64,000 nucleotides of DNA from an uncultured Actinomycetes bacterium (GCA_900314645.1 OMWB01000013.1:1-64000), one strand, 5' to 3'; shown: positions 20,160 through 29,550, counted from the first letter of the stretch. Program-made: numbers and translations. The notes: generated by a model not told the origin, from the letters alone.

Positions 20160-21830
20160 TTAGAGGGACTCGACCACGTCGAGGAAGCCGTCGCGGTCGG
20201 TACCGGCGAGCGTGCGCACCTCGTCCAAGCTGGACGTGCCCGCGTACTCGGAATCGCGCATCAGCATGCCGAGCTCGATCACCGCGGCCTGGAAGCTCCA
20301 GTCCTCGCCGGGGTTCTCCACCCACGCATCCTCACCCAGCGCCATGGCCTGCTCGTGCACCTCGCCGTCATCAAACGAGCGGTAGCGCAGTGTAGCCGTC
20401 AGCCACTCGTCGGATCCGGTCGGTGCGCTCTCCTGATATTTGAGGTCGGAGCCGCCCACCTCAAACTCGGAGTCCGCGCGCACGATCTCGTAGGCAACCG
20501 TGAACTGTGCGGAAGGTCCCACATCTCCGGCGTCCACCTTGTCGTCACGGAAGTCCTCGTCAGCCAGCCCGCGGTTCTCGTAGCCGATGAGCCTATAGGC
20601 CTTGACCTGCGCGGGATTGAACTCCACCTGCACCTTAACATCGTCAGCAAACGGCACTAGGTTGGCGCAGAGGCGCTCACCAAAGACGCGCTCGGCCTCG
20701 TCCTCGCAGTCGATGTAGTGGTACGACCCGTTGCCCTTGTCAGCCAAGGTCTCCATCTTGTCGTCCTTGTAGTTGCCGGACCCAAAGCCCAAGACAGAGA
20801 GGTAGACGCCCGTCTCGCGCTTCTTCTCGACGTAGTCGTGAAGATCGGAGGTGCTGGTCATGCCCACGTTGAGGTCGCCGTCAGAGGCCATCACGATGCG
20901 GTTGACCCCGCCCTCGATGAAGTTTCGCTCGGCCACCTCGTAGGCCAGCTCCAGCCCGCGCTCGCCGTTGGTGGATCCGTCAGCGCGCAGGCTCCTGATG
21001 GCACGCATGATCTTGCGAGCATCAGTACCCTTGGCGCCCTCGAGCACCAGCTCCTCGCCACTCGCGTACGTGACGATGGAGACGCGATCGTTCTCGTCAA
21101 GCTGGTCGACGAGCTTGGCAAACGAGGCCTTGAGCAGGTCAAGCTTGTCCGGGCTGTCCATCGAGCCAGAGACATCGATGAGGAAGACCAGGTTGCTGCC
21201 CGCGTCTGCGGCCTTGGTCTCCGGCGCGGTGGCAAAGCCCAGCGTCAGCAGCTCGGTGTCGGGGTTCCAAGGGCAACGCCCCAGGCTCGGCGTGATGGAG
21301 AAGCGCTCGCCCTCCTTGGGCGCCGCGTAGTTGTACGTGAAGTAGTTGAGCATCTCCTCGATGCGGACCGCGCCGGTGGGGATGACGTCATCGTAGTAGT
21401 AATACGGGTCGACCTCGTCCCGCTCATCCTCGGCACCCGATGCGAGGCCATAGCCCTGGCGCACCATGCGGCGCAGATTGCACCAGCTGGCCGTGTCGAC
21501 ATCGGCGGAGACCGTGGAGAGCGGCCGCGTCAGCACCGAGACGAAGCCCGTCTCGTCCAGCGGTGCGTACTCCTCGGTATTGAAGTCCATATCGTAGTCG
21601 TATTCAGAGCCATAGCTGTAAGACGTGTACGCCCCGCCCTCGGCGGCGTCCATCGTCTCGTAGAGCCCCACCTCTTCGCTCATGGGTGCCGAGACGGTCT
21701 GCGTCGGCTTGCTCTCCCCCACGGGCTCGTTTGCGCGCTGCCGCCCGCAGGCGGAAAGCGGTGTTGCCATGAGCGTGCCCGCCATGATGAGGGCGAGGGC
21801 CCGCTGCCTGAAGCTGAGTGTGTTTGCCAT
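20160..21830 (-). CDS. VWA-domain lipoprotein, YfbK type
   Basis: 556 aa. Signal peptide with lipobox PLSAC (Cys 28). A YfbK-type N-terminal region (RPLSTVSADVDTASWCNLRR), then a von Willebrand factor A domain with the MIDAS motif DVSGSMDS, then a C-terminal DUF3520-like domain. Extracellular, membrane-anchored; function unknown in the family. It lies 125 bp downstream of an ECF sigma/anti-sigma pair on the same strand and may be a regulated output. Its Shine-Dalgarno lies within a perfect 20-bp hairpin. Confidence 0.87.
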   Translation of the reverse strand: MANTLSFRQRALALIMAGTLMATPLSACGRQRANEPVGESKPTQTVSAPMSEEVGLYETMDAAEGGAYTSYSYGSEYDYDMDFNTEEYAPLDETGFVSVLTRPLSTVSADVDTASWCNLRRMVRQGYGLASGAEDERDEVDPYYYYDDVIPTGAVRIEEMLNYFTYNYAAPKEGERFSITPSLGRCPWNPDTELLTLGFATAPETKAADAGSNLVFLIDVSGSMDSPDKLDLLKASFAKLVDQLDENDRVSIVTYASGEELVLEGAKGTDARKIMRAIRSLRADGSTNGERGLELAYEVAERNFIEGGVNRIVMASDGDLNVGMTSTSDLHDYVEKKRETGVYLSVLGFGSGNYKDDKMETLADKGNGSYHYIDCEDEAERVFGERLCANLVPFADDVKVQVEFNPAQVKAYRLIGYENRGLADEDFRDDKVDAGDVGPSAQFTVAYEIVRADSEFEVGGSDLKYQESAPTGSDEWLTATLRYRSFDDGEVHEQAMALGEDAWVENPGEDWSFQAAVIELGMLMRDSEYAGTSSLDEVRTLAGTDRDGFLDVVESL

Positions 21831-21832
21831 GA

Positions 21833-21883
21833 GAAACCTCCCTGTTCGTGTCCCGCTATCTCAGACACGAACAGGGAGGTTTC
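21833..21883 (-). promoter_or_regulatory. RBS-sequestering 20-bp hairpin in the VWA gene leader
   Basis: GAAACCTCCCTGTTCGTGTC at 21833-21852 is the exact inverse complement of 21864-21883, with an 11-nt loop. On the minus-strand mRNA the second arm contains GGGAGG, the ribosome binding site of the VWA gene, and ends 2 nt before its ATG. It could block translation, or terminate transcription from the sigma operon. Confidence 0.7.
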
Positions 21884-21955
21884 TTTGTCGCTTGACCACA
21901 ATTCTTTCACGAACACGGTCTCGCCGCGCGACGCGGGTTCGGAATCCGCATCCTA

Positions 21956-22837
21956 CTACTCAACCACGCGGATGGCGAAGCATGAGCCGTTCTCGACGTA
22001 GCGCACCACGTAGAGACCGTCATCGCTCACCGGGAGGCGATAGACCCAGCAGCTCACGGAGTCAGAGCCGTCCTCGGTGAAGGCCTCGGCCTCCCCCACC
22101 AGCTGCTCCACCCACTTATCCTCGATGATGACGGGCCCGCCGTCGTGCTCCTCCATGAGCAGCACCTCGCCCGTGGCCAGGCGCACCTCCGGGTAGGTCA
22201 CGGCCAGCTCGTAGGAGGGATCTCCGGAGGCATCGAACGCCCCGCCCATGGTGAAGAGCTCCTCTGGCTCAGCGGCGTCCCCCTCGATAGCGCCACCGGA
22301 AGCGCCCTCGTCGGCCATGAGCTTCTCTTCCGGTGCTGCGCCGGACACAGCCTCAGCGGAGAGAGCCTCGGGTGCCGCGGCCCCGGCAGCCTCGTCCACC
22401 TCATATGCGTCGAACTCAGCGTCACTGTCGCTGGTCGCGCTGGCAGCGGCGGTGTCGTAAGCCTGGAGCGTCGCCTCGTTCTTCTGGGACGTCATGAAGC
22501 CGATCACGCCCGCACCCAGCGCCACAGCCGCAAGGGCCGCCGCGGCTGCCAGCGCAAACCGGCGCCCACGCGGAGCCTTACGGCCACGCTTGCCACCCTC
22601 GATCACCGTCACCTGCGGAAGCTCGATGGGCTCGACCACGCCAGCGGCGCCAGCATCTGCGTCAGAAGCCTCCGCGGCACGGGCCTCCTGAGCCGCCAGC
22701 AGGTTGGCGAGCATGCGCTCCTCGGCCTCATCGCTGGGACCCGCCACGTCCAAAGCCGTCCGCAGCCGCTCCCGCAGCTCCTCATCAAAGGCCAGCTCAT
22801 CGGCCGTGAAGTCGTCGTCCTGCCATGTCTCGCTCAT
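21956..22837 (-). CDS. Anti-sigma-factor-like membrane protein
   Basis: 293 aa. Acidic cytoplasmic N-terminus (about 1-90), basic stretch GGKRGRKAPRGRR, a single membrane helix (about 95-116), an Ala/Glu/Ser-rich linker, and a small extracellular domain ending CWVYRLPVSDDGLYVVRYVENG. Its ATG overlaps the ECF sigma stop (ATGA), the standard arrangement for a cognate anti-sigma factor. The sequence itself is not strongly conserved. Confidence 0.7.
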   Translation of the reverse strand: MSETWQDDDFTADELAFDEELRERLRTALDVAGPSDEAEERMLANLLAAQEARAAEASDADAGAAGVVEPIELPQVTVIEGGKRGRKAPRGRRFALAAAAALAAVALGAGVIGFMTSQKNEATLQAYDTAAASATSDSDAEFDAYEVDEAAGAAAPEALSAEAVSGAAPEEKLMADEGASGGAIEGDAAEPEELFTMGGAFDASGDPSYELAVTYPEVRLATGEVLLMEEHDGGPVIIEDKWVEQLVGEAEAFTEDGSDSVSCWVYRLPVSDDGLYVVRYVENGSCFAIRVVE

Positions 22838-23355
22838 GCTCGCTCACCTCCTAACGCCTCTCTCAAAAGCGCCCGCGCGTCCCGTAATCGGTTCCTGACC
22901 GTAGAGGGTGGCGCTCCCAGATGCCGCGCGATGTCATCCGTCTTCCACCCCTCGTAATAGTGCAGGTAGACGACGTCCTTGTAGCGCTCTGGCAACGCCA
23001 ACACCGCCTGAAGCACCTCGTCATCCCCCTTGGTCACCAGCTCTGCCGGATCGGCGCCCACGCCCGACTGCGTGTCGGCGGCAGGCTCCGGCCCGTCCTC
23101 CGGCATCGCAACCACGCGCGTGCGCGCGGCGCTCTTCAGCACGTCCTTGCAGATGTTGGCAGCAACCACCAGAAGCCATGCTTTCTCGTGCTCCTCGCTC
23201 TCAAAGGTGCGCGGATGATCCACCAGTCGCATGAAGGTGGCCTGCGTCGCGTCCTCGGCATCGGCTGACGAGCCAAGGTACGAGTAGCAGAGCCGCCACA
23301 CGGTCTTGACGTGACGCCTGAAGATGCCCTCTATGTCAGGTCCCTGTGCCCGCAC
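22834..23355 (-). CDS. ECF-type RNA polymerase sigma factor
   Basis: 173 aa sigma-70 family protein. Region 2 spans about 10-75 (WRLCYSYLGSSADAEDATQATFM), region 4 about 110-165 (ALPERYKDVVYLHYYEGWKTDDIARHLG, then STVRNRLRDAR). The start is GTG 23355 behind AAGGAGGGC. First gene of a sigma/anti-sigma/VWA lipoprotein set. Confidence 0.92.
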   Translation of the reverse strand: MRAQGPDIEGIFRRHVKTVWRLCYSYLGSSADAEDATQATFMRLVDHPRTFESEEHEKAWLLVVAANICKDVLKSAARTRVVAMPEDGPEPAADTQSGVGADPAELVTKGDDEVLQAVLALPERYKDVVYLHYYEGWKTDDIARHLGAPPSTVRNRLRDARALLREALGGERA

Positions 23356-23409
23356 ACGGCCCTCCTTGTCTCATATACGAGCGAACGTCACAGAATGTCG
23401 CCCCCTCTT

Positions 23410-23451
23410 GCGAATGTTGACCGAAAACGGGCCCGCACGGTCAACATTCGC
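23410..23451. repeat. Family A 42-bp intergenic element, copy 3
   Basis: GCGAATGTTGAC, 18 bp, GTCAACATTCGC, located just after the lipoprotein gene ending at 23488 on the minus strand. The centre also contains CGGGCCCG. Confidence 0.75.
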
Positions 23452-23487
23452 TGTTGGGCGCAGGCGACGACATTCGAAAACGAGCAG

Positions 23488-24108
23488 TTAGCCCCACTGG
23501 TCCACGCGGACGACCCAGTCATCCTTGTCAAACGTGATCTCGTGCGTCAGCTCGTAGGTCTGCTCGGTCCAGCCGGCCATGCCGCTCTGCGTGCCCACCT
23601 GCGTGGTCACCACGGTATAGGTATCACCGTCATGCCCCGTGCACCGCGCGTCCAAAACCGCCGTGGCGGCATCGATGAAGCCAGGCCCTTCGTACTGGTC
23701 GCGCGCCATGAAGTCGGCGTAAAGCTGCGAGTCGGGCTTGACGTAGGAGAGCGTGTGCTCAAACCAGTCGTCCACGTTGCTCACGATGGTGTCGTCGTCG
23801 GGGTCAAACGTCGTGGTGGTGCCCCACACGCGCACAAACTCGCAGGCCAGCTCCTCGCGCTCGAGGATCCGCGCCTGTTCCTCGGTCTCGCCCTCAACGT
23901 CGGGGCCACCTGCCAGGACGTCACCGTCCGGAGCTTCTGCCTCAGCTGGGGCGGCCTCACCCTCTGCGCCCTCATCGGTCGCCGCGGCCTCGGTCTGCTC
24001 CTCGGCCTCTTCCGGCGCAGCACCGTCCCTAGCCGATGACGCGCACCCCGTGAGCGGATACACGGACATCGACAGCGCCAGCAACGCAACTACCAGCCAT
24101 TTATTCAT
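23488..24108 (-). CDS. Hypothetical lipoprotein
   Basis: 206 aa. Lipoprotein signal peptide with LTGC (Cys 22), an Ala/Glu-rich spacer (about 25-75) and a C-terminal globular domain (about 80-206) I do not recognise. ATG 24108 with AGGGGGAC upstream. It follows the aldo-keto reductase by 10 bp and may be cotranscribed with it. Confidence 0.7.
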   Translation of the reverse strand: MNKWLVVALLALSMSVYPLTGCASSARDGAAPEEAEEQTEAAATDEGAEGEAAPAEAEAPDGDVLAGGPDVEGETEEQARILEREELACEFVRVWGTTTTFDPDDDTIVSNVDDWFEHTLSYVKPDSQLYADFMARDQYEGPGFIDAATAVLDARCTGHDGDTYTVVTTQVGTQSGMAGWTEQTYELTHEITFDKDDWVVRVDQWG

Positions 24109-24118
24109 CAGGTCCCCC

Positions 24119-25303
24119 TTACCCTCTCCGCACCGCAAAGCCGCGTGCGATGTCACCTGCGATCCTCCACGGAAGCGGCCGCAACTCTCGGTCAGCCACG
24201 TGGATAAGCTCCCGAATGGGAATGCTCTGTGGGCAATGTGCCTCGCACTTGCCGCACTTTACGCACTGGCGCGCGAACGCCTTCTCGCGTCGCAGCGAAA
24301 CCGTCTGCCAGTACTCCTTGCGCCCCGAGATTGCGCTCTCGGTGTACATCTCGTTCCAGCAACGGAAGAGCGCCGGAATGTCCACACCCTTGGGACACGG
24401 CATGCAATAGCCGCAGCCCGTGCATCCCACCTTGACCCGCTCGTTGATGGCGTCGCGCATGGCGCTCACCAGGGCAAAGTCCTCCTCGGTGAAGGCACCG
24501 ACGGGCACCTCGCTCGCCACGCGACAGTTCTCGTCGATCATCTCAAGCGAGTTCATGCCGCTCAGCACACACGTGACCTGCGGTTGGTCCCACAGCCAGC
24601 GAAACGCCAGCTCGGCGGCCGTCCAACCATGCGCGTTCTCGGCAATCAGCTGCTTGCCCTTCTCCGGCAGCAGGTCAACCAGCTTACCGCCGCGCAGTGG
24701 CTCCATGATGATGACGGGAATGCCTTTCGTGGCCGCCGCCTCAAGGCCCGCACGTCCCGCCTGGGTGTGCTCGTCCAGATAGTTGTACTGAATCTGGCAA
24801 AAGTCCCAGTCGTAGGCATCGAGCACCTTGATGAACCCGTCCGTGGCACCGTGGAACGAGAAGCCGATCTGCCTGATGGCGCCGGACGCCTTCTTCCGCG
24901 CAATCCAGTCCTCGATGCCCAGGCGCTGCAGGTTCTCCCACTGCGCCACGTCCGTCACCATGTGCATGAGGTAGTAGTCAATGTAGTCCGTCTGCAGGCG
25001 GCGAAGCTCCTCGTCAAAGAAGCGGTCGATGGCGCCCGTCGTCTTCACCAGGTACTGGGGCAGCTTGGTCGCAATGCGCACCTGCTCGCGCACGCCGTTC
25101 TTTGCGAGCACGGCGCCCAGCAGCTCCTCCGAACCCGGATACACGTAGGCCGAGTCAAAGTAGTTCACGCCCAGCTCGATGGCGTGCAGAATCTCCGCCT
25201 CGGCCTTGTCAAAGTCGATGCCAGCGCCCTTGCGCGAAAAGCGCATGCAACCGTATCCCAAGATGGAGATGTCGTTTCCCTGCCGGTCCTTGCGATATTG
25301 CAT
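24119..25303 (-). CDS. Aldo/keto reductase with C-terminal 4Fe-4S domain
   Basis: 394 aa. AKR barrel (about 1-280): GYGCMRF, DSAYVYPGSE with the catalytic Asp/Tyr, and IATKLP. The C-terminal extension carries two ferredoxin-like motifs, CTGCGYCMPCP (about 293-303) and CVKCGKCEAHCP (about 352-363), each followed by the helix typical of the YccK/YghZ-related Fe-S AKRs common in anaerobes. Cytosolic oxidoreductase; substrate unknown. Confidence 0.88.
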   Translation of the reverse strand: MQYRKDRQGNDISILGYGCMRFSRKGAGIDFDKAEAEILHAIELGVNYFDSAYVYPGSEELLGAVLAKNGVREQVRIATKLPQYLVKTTGAIDRFFDEELRRLQTDYIDYYLMHMVTDVAQWENLQRLGIEDWIARKKASGAIRQIGFSFHGATDGFIKVLDAYDWDFCQIQYNYLDEHTQAGRAGLEAAATKGIPVIIMEPLRGGKLVDLLPEKGKQLIAENAHGWTAAELAFRWLWDQPQVTCVLSGMNSLEMIDENCRVASEVPVGAFTEEDFALVSAMRDAINERVKVGCTGCGYCMPCPKGVDIPALFRCWNEMYTESAISGRKEYWQTVSLRREKAFARQCVKCGKCEAHCPQSIPIRELIHVADRELRPLPWRIAGDIARGFAVRRG

Positions 25304-25393
25304 GGTCTGCCCCTCCCCTTTGAGGCCCCAGTGACATATTCGCAGCTTAACACTGCAACCGCGCGTTGGCGATAGAGCTCGCTCGTCATACGA

Positions 25394-25425
25394 GAGCGCC
25401 GGGCGGAACCAACCACCCGGCGCTC
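25394..25425. terminator. Hairpin after DUF1508 gene
   Basis: GAGCGCCGGG, a 12-nt loop, CCCGGCGCTC: a perfect 10-bp stem just beyond the DUF1508 stop codon on the minus strand, with a weak U tract. Confidence 0.55.
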
Positions 25426-25447
25426 ATCCTACGCATGTCTCGAAGGC

Positions 25448-25822
25448 CTATGCCTCCTCTTGCTCGACCTCGCCGTCCGCAGCGTTCTTGCGCACGCTCT
25501 CGATGCCGTTCAGGCAACTCTTCAGCGCCTTGTACCCCTCACCGTGACAGATGTTCTGGCCGTTCTTGGCGAGCAGGCGGAAGCGGAACTCGCCGGCCTT
25601 GTCCTGATACACCTGGAACTTGGGGCACTTCTCCTTTGTCCAGTCCTCCTGCGTCTGGTCCTCGACCGCGGCGATGGGGGCGTTCGCACGGACGCTCTCG
25701 ACGCCAGCGAGGCAGGTGCGCAGAGCCTTATAGGTCTGCGACGTGGCGATGACCTGGCCGTTGCCGGCCAACAGGTTGAAGCGGGCTCCCTTCTCGGTAG
25801 CCTTGACGACAAACTTTCCCAT
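25448..25822 (-). CDS. DUF1508 (YegP-like) tandem-domain protein
   Basis: 124 aa made of two DUF1508 repeats (about 1-48 and 63-112). Each has a FRFRLLAKNGQ-type or FNLLAGNGQ-type strand, then a YKALKSCLNGIESVRKNA-type helix. Family members are small, stress-related or structural proteins of unknown activity. ATG 25822 with TAAGGAGG. Monocistronic. Confidence 0.87.
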   Translation of the reverse strand: MGKFVVKATEKGARFNLLAGNGQVIATSQTYKALRTCLAGVESVRANAPIAAVEDQTQEDWTKEKCPKFQVYQDKAGEFRFRLLAKNGQNICHGEGYKALKSCLNGIESVRKNAADGEVEQEEA

Positions 25823-25948
25823 GGTGCCTCCTTACTTACATAAGTTGCAGCGCTACGCACATTGTATGGCGTGCGGCGCTGCAGGCATCATTGTTTGGGC
25901 CGTGTTCGATAAACGCGACGTACGGGTACGTGGATGGAAAAGCCCCGT

Positions 25949-27364
25949 CTAATCGAACGCGTTGGCCAGAGCGTTCTCGAGCGGCCAGACGCTCGCCGCC
26001 TGGGTAGCGAAGGTCGAACGCACGCTCAGCGCATCGCCCTCGGGGAACCACCGGGTGGAGAACACCTCGGCACCGTCGTTCGCATAGATCTCGATTGCGG
26101 AGGTATCAACAATAACACGCAGGTCAGAGAGGGTATCCATCGGCACCTGACGCTGTGGACGTCCAGCCGCGACCGCTTCGTCAAGGAACCGCACCGTCAT
26201 GAGGCCATCAGCGAAAGAGATCTCCAGCGCGTCGTCCAGCGTGAGCGCGCCGGTGCCCGCAATGCCCTTCAACTCGATGTCGGCAAGGTACGCGCCAAGC
26301 GTGACGGCCTCCCCCTGCGCGAGCCCATGCTTCTCGCCGCGAAGCGTGTCAAGCTCAGCCACCGGCCACTGGCGCAGACGTCCATCGGCAGTCACCGTAA
26401 GCTCCCGCGGAACGGTGAGACAGTGACACCAGTCGAGGCCGTGCGGGGCGGCCGTCCACTCCTTGTCAAAGCCGCCCATCCAACCGATGAGGATGCTTCG
26501 GCCCGCATCGTCCACAAAGGTCTGCGGCGCATAGAAGTCGTAGCCGTGATCCCACTCGACAAAGGTTTCCTGGTCAATCAGCACGGTGTCCATGATGCTC
26601 GCGGGCAGGGGGAAGTAGCCAGACTGCCACCTGTTCTGCCAGCGCAGCGCCTCGTGCTCCAGGCCTTGCGGGCACACGGCCAAGAAGTCATGGCCGTTAA
26701 TCTGCACGATGTTCGGGCACTCCCACATGTAGCCAAACTGTTCCTGTGAGTAGATCTGCGACTTGATGGACCACTCCACGCCGTCGGCGGATTCGTACAG
26801 CAGGCAGAAGCCCTCGTCGTCAAGGTCTCGCGCGCCGAGCAGCATGTAGAGCTTGCCATCCTGCTCCCAAACCTTGGGGTCGCGGACGTGCTCCGTGCAG
26901 ACGTTGGGATAGTCGGAGTTGCGCAGCAGCACATGCTTCATGGAGTAGTCAACGCCGTTGTCGGTGGTGACCAGGATCTCGTTTGCCTCGCGACCGGTGT
27001 GCACGTAGTCGTAGCCAGCCTCCTGGCCACCAGGATAGACCACGTTGCCGGTGTAATAGAGGCACATCAGGTCGCCGCCGTCGGGAGCCATGCCCGGGGC
27101 CACGTAGGCAGAGCCGGAGTACACGCCGCTACGGTCTTCGGGGATATCGGTGACCAGCGCGGTTCCCTCGTCGTGCCAGTGGAAGAGGTCGGTGCTCACA
27201 AAGTGGCGCCAGTGCTTGGTGTCTCGCTCGGGCCACTCGGGGTTGTACTGGAAGTACGCGTGGTACGCTCCACGAAACTGGCAGAGGCCATTGGGATCGT
27301 TGATCCAGCCTTCCTTGGGAGCGATGTGCAGGCCAAGGCGATAGCGGGATAGGTCTGGGTGCAT
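25949..27364 (-). CDS. GH32 beta-fructofuranosidase / sucrose-6-phosphate hydrolase
   Basis: 471 aa. GH32 motifs: WINDPNG with nucleophile Asp (20-26), HVRDPKVW (about 160) and the acid/base Glu in MWECPN (about 215). A C-terminal beta-sandwich follows. No signal peptide, so a cytosolic enzyme on sucrose, sucrose-6-phosphate or short fructans. ATG 27364 with GAGGAGG. No PTS or repressor gene adjoins it, so the phosphorylation state of its substrate is open. Confidence 0.9.
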   Translation of the reverse strand: MHPDLSRYRLGLHIAPKEGWINDPNGLCQFRGAYHAYFQYNPEWPERDTKHWRHFVSTDLFHWHDEGTALVTDIPEDRSGVYSGSAYVAPGMAPDGGDLMCLYYTGNVVYPGGQEAGYDYVHTGREANEILVTTDNGVDYSMKHVLLRNSDYPNVCTEHVRDPKVWEQDGKLYMLLGARDLDDEGFCLLYESADGVEWSIKSQIYSQEQFGYMWECPNIVQINGHDFLAVCPQGLEHEALRWQNRWQSGYFPLPASIMDTVLIDQETFVEWDHGYDFYAPQTFVDDAGRSILIGWMGGFDKEWTAAPHGLDWCHCLTVPRELTVTADGRLRQWPVAELDTLRGEKHGLAQGEAVTLGAYLADIELKGIAGTGALTLDDALEISFADGLMTVRFLDEAVAAGRPQRQVPMDTLSDLRVIVDTSAIEIYANDGAEVFSTRWFPEGDALSVRSTFATQAASVWPLENALANAFD

Positions 27365-27667
27365 AGGGTGGTTCCTCCTCGTTAGGTTTGCTGCGCGCCG
27401 TTTCTAGCGCGGTGGGATAGCTTATGCGAGATGCGTAATGACAGGCGGCACTTTGTTTGCTGGGGACGTTTGTCTACCGGAACTGCACAACCTAACGTGT
27501 GAGGGCTTCGTTTGGTCCGTTCCGGCGGGATTCCTGCCCGACTGGACGCCTGGGGGGCGCCCGCCCCCCCATGCTCGAAATGTGGAGGTAACAAGAATTG
27601 GGCCTTGCACTTGACGGGCGCCTTGCTGGAGCGTATATTAATGCTTCGCGCTGAGGCGCTTACATAG

Positions 27668-27744
<77 letters not shown>

Positions 27745-27796
27745 ACTACTCGCAGGCCCTTCGGGGCCTGTTTTCGTATAACAAGTACGGAGGCGA

Positions 27797-28207
27797 ATGG
27801 CGATGAGGTTCAAGCACACGAACCGGCCAGGGTTCCTCTTGGGCCTTGTCGACTTCTTCACCGCCGGTGTGTTCTTCCTTCTCTACATGCCGTTTGGCGG
27901 GCTTCAGGACGAGCTCGACGAGGTGCTGGGGCACAAGACTCAGCGCTATTGGATCGCGTATGTGCTTGGCATCCCGACGCTGTTCATATACACGCTGGTC
28001 TGGATGGCAAGAATCTCCGAGGAGCTGAAGGGAAAGGCAATCGAGTTGGGCGTGCAGGGCCCCTACACCTCGTGGTGGCACATGTTTGGCTGGAACGTGT
28101 TCGGACTTCTGCTCTTCGGCCCTGCCGTGGCAACGCATAGGTTCTTCGATACGCTGAACCGGGTTGAAGTGGAACTCAACAGACGGGCGATGGCGTCGTT
28201 AATCTAA
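27797..28207 (+). CDS. DUF4234-like small membrane protein
   Basis: 136 aa with three predicted membrane helices (about 10-30, 52-72, 97-117). GFLLGLVDFFTAGVFFLLYMPFG and RYWIAYVLGIPTLFIYTLVWM resemble DUF4234/DUF898-type proteins. ATG 27797 or 27803 behind ACGGAGG. Directly downstream of tRNA-fMet. Function unknown. Confidence 0.7.
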   Translation: MAMRFKHTNRPGFLLGLVDFFTAGVFFLLYMPFGGLQDELDEVLGHKTQRYWIAYVLGIPTLFIYTLVWMARISEELKGKAIELGVQGPYTSWWHMFGWNVFGLLLFGPAVATHRFFDTLNRVEVELNRRAMASLI

Positions 28208-28333
28208 GGCCCAGGGAGACAACGGCAGGGATCTCACGGAGACAGATAGGCTGCCAATTCGAGATTCGTGCAGCGTTGGCAGTTCACTGCATTGGATGCA
28301 GTTCATGTCCACTATTAAGTCGCTCGTTTTCGC

Positions 28334-28705
28334 TTGCATATCTTGGATTTCAGCCCGGGCAACTACGGTGCCATCCGCAGGGTAGATTCGGAAGTGTGGC
28401 GCGTGGCACCCATCTTCGACTACGACGGTTCTTTCGGCTTCCCGTTCAATGGCGTTGCGATTGACTATCTATGCGAAAACCCCTCGCTGGTAAAGCTGTT
28501 CGTCGCCCATCGCTTTTCCTTCCTCAAGTCATCCTGGGACTGTTCCTGGTGCGATCTGCGAGCGCTCGATGGCTTCGAGGACGTCATCATGGAGGCATAT
28601 GCACCCTGCCGGAGCCTGCCGCCAACCTTCGCAGAGTTCATTGCCCGCCTGTTTGTTGCGCAGCGCGACTACGTGAAAGCAATAATTGCTACGAGTGGCT
28701 CATGA
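28334..28705 (+). pseudogene. HipA-like kinase, C-terminal fragment
   Basis: The frame encodes GNYGAIRR...WRVAPIFD followed by a helical region. This matches the end of HipA-type Ser/Thr kinases, where (H)LGN-(F/Y)G-x-IRD and APIFDxGxS come after the catalytic core. No start codon or N-terminal lobe is present; a stop lies six codons before the matching segment, and the catalytic Asp-Arg-His is lost. A remnant of a toxin-antitoxin or phage-resistance kinase, inferred from motif order. Confidence 0.5.
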
Positions 28706-28795
28706 ATGCTCTGAAACCGTACTCCTACAGCTCCCCACCGTACATGAGGACGGCCCACGAGTTGCGACACGAAGTCGGATACGTATCGAACGCAC

Positions 28796-28981
28796 ATGAC
28801 CGAATCCGAGGCGCTTATCATGTTGCAGAGCGTCGCACAGAATGAGCAGACGACAGCTGTCGGTACATCCTGCACGCAGTTCAGCTGCCTATACCGCAAC
28901 GCCGACAAGACGCTATCGGTCTGGTCCTTCCAAGACTGGCAGACAGCGTATTCCTTCACCACAAGTGGCGAAAGATACTAG
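28796..28981 (+). pseudogene. C-terminal remnant of a C45/choloylglycine-hydrolase-like enzyme
   Basis: 61 codons ending TSCTQFSCLYRNADKTLSVWSFQDWQTAYSF. The Thr-x-W/F-S-x-x-Y and terminal W-x-Y pattern resembles the last strands of linear-amide C-N hydrolases. The frame continues upstream without a start or ribosome binding site, so it is a truncated gene end. Low-confidence family call. Confidence 0.35.
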
Positions 28982-29015
28982 CGGCTACGTGACCCGGCGC
29001 ACGTTCTTGGACGAC

Positions 29016-29060
29016 GTTGCCAAACCGACCGCCCGGAGATCGGGTGGTCGGTTTGGCAAC
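29016..29060. repeat. Perfect 15-bp inverted repeat hairpin
   Basis: GTTGCCAAACCGACC and GGTCGGTTTGGCAAC separated by 15 bp that themselves pair partly (CCCG/CGGG). Non-coding; possibly the terminator of a lost gene. Confidence 0.6.
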
Positions 29061-29109
29061 GTGATGAAGGCCCTGGCGAGTGCGCCTGACAACAAGCATG
29101 AACATGAAT

Positions 29110-29266
29110 AGTTACCACAGAATTCACGACGAGACTCGCAATCCTGCGATACGTTCATTATTGATGCGTCGTGTGGTAACTAGCAAAAATACACAGTTAC
29201 CATGAGATTCATCAATTTTGAAATAAGGCCAGTTGGCGAACGCTGACCTCGAATCTTGTGGTAACT
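29110..29266. repeat. Two adjacent GTTACCACA inverted-repeat units
   Basis: Unit 1: AGTTACCACA at 29110 with TGTGGTAACT ending at 29181. Unit 2: AGTTACCATGAGATTC at 29195 with the near-inverse GAATCTTGTGGTAACT ending at 29266. Each spans about 72 bp. Non-coding and AT-richer than the neighbourhood. Confidence 0.55.
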
Positions 29267-29550
29267 ATTTGCCCCGTGGCAACGTATCCGTGGCACAGCC
29301 TTTCGCAGGACGACGCCCCAAACGAATAAGGATTGCGGAACTGAAGAAGTATGGTGTCAAGCCGCTGAATGAGGAATCGCTTAGCCCAATCACAGGGGGC
29401 AGTTACGGAGAGCCGTCGCGTTGTCCTCAGTGCGGTGGGTCTCAACTGGAGGTTAGCGCACAGCTCATCTAGGGCGGACCCGATGCCGGCAGGATGGAAG
29501 TCGCTATCTTCTGTCCCCAGTGCGGCTATGAGGACTGGTGGGATTGGTGA
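29233..29550 (+). pseudogene. Nif11-like/double-CxxC small peptide gene interrupted by amber codon
   Basis: A leader-like stretch (RIAELKKYGVKPLNEESLSPITGG) precedes CPQCGGSQLEV. After an in-frame TAG (29470-29472) the same frame continues to FCPQCGYEDWWDW and stops at 29550. The intact gene at 40159-40428 has the same plan: Nif11 leader, GG, CxxCGS, then CxxCG-x-x-W. No good start codon is visible (the frame opens with TTG). Either a decayed paralogue or readthrough-dependent. Confidence 0.5.

Noticed and set aside
23753..25375. A 540-codon plus-strand frame opposite the lipoprotein and aldo-keto reductase genes
   Set aside because: Antisense shadow; the minus strand shows a signal peptide, AKR motifs and two Fe-S motifs with proper ribosome binding sites.
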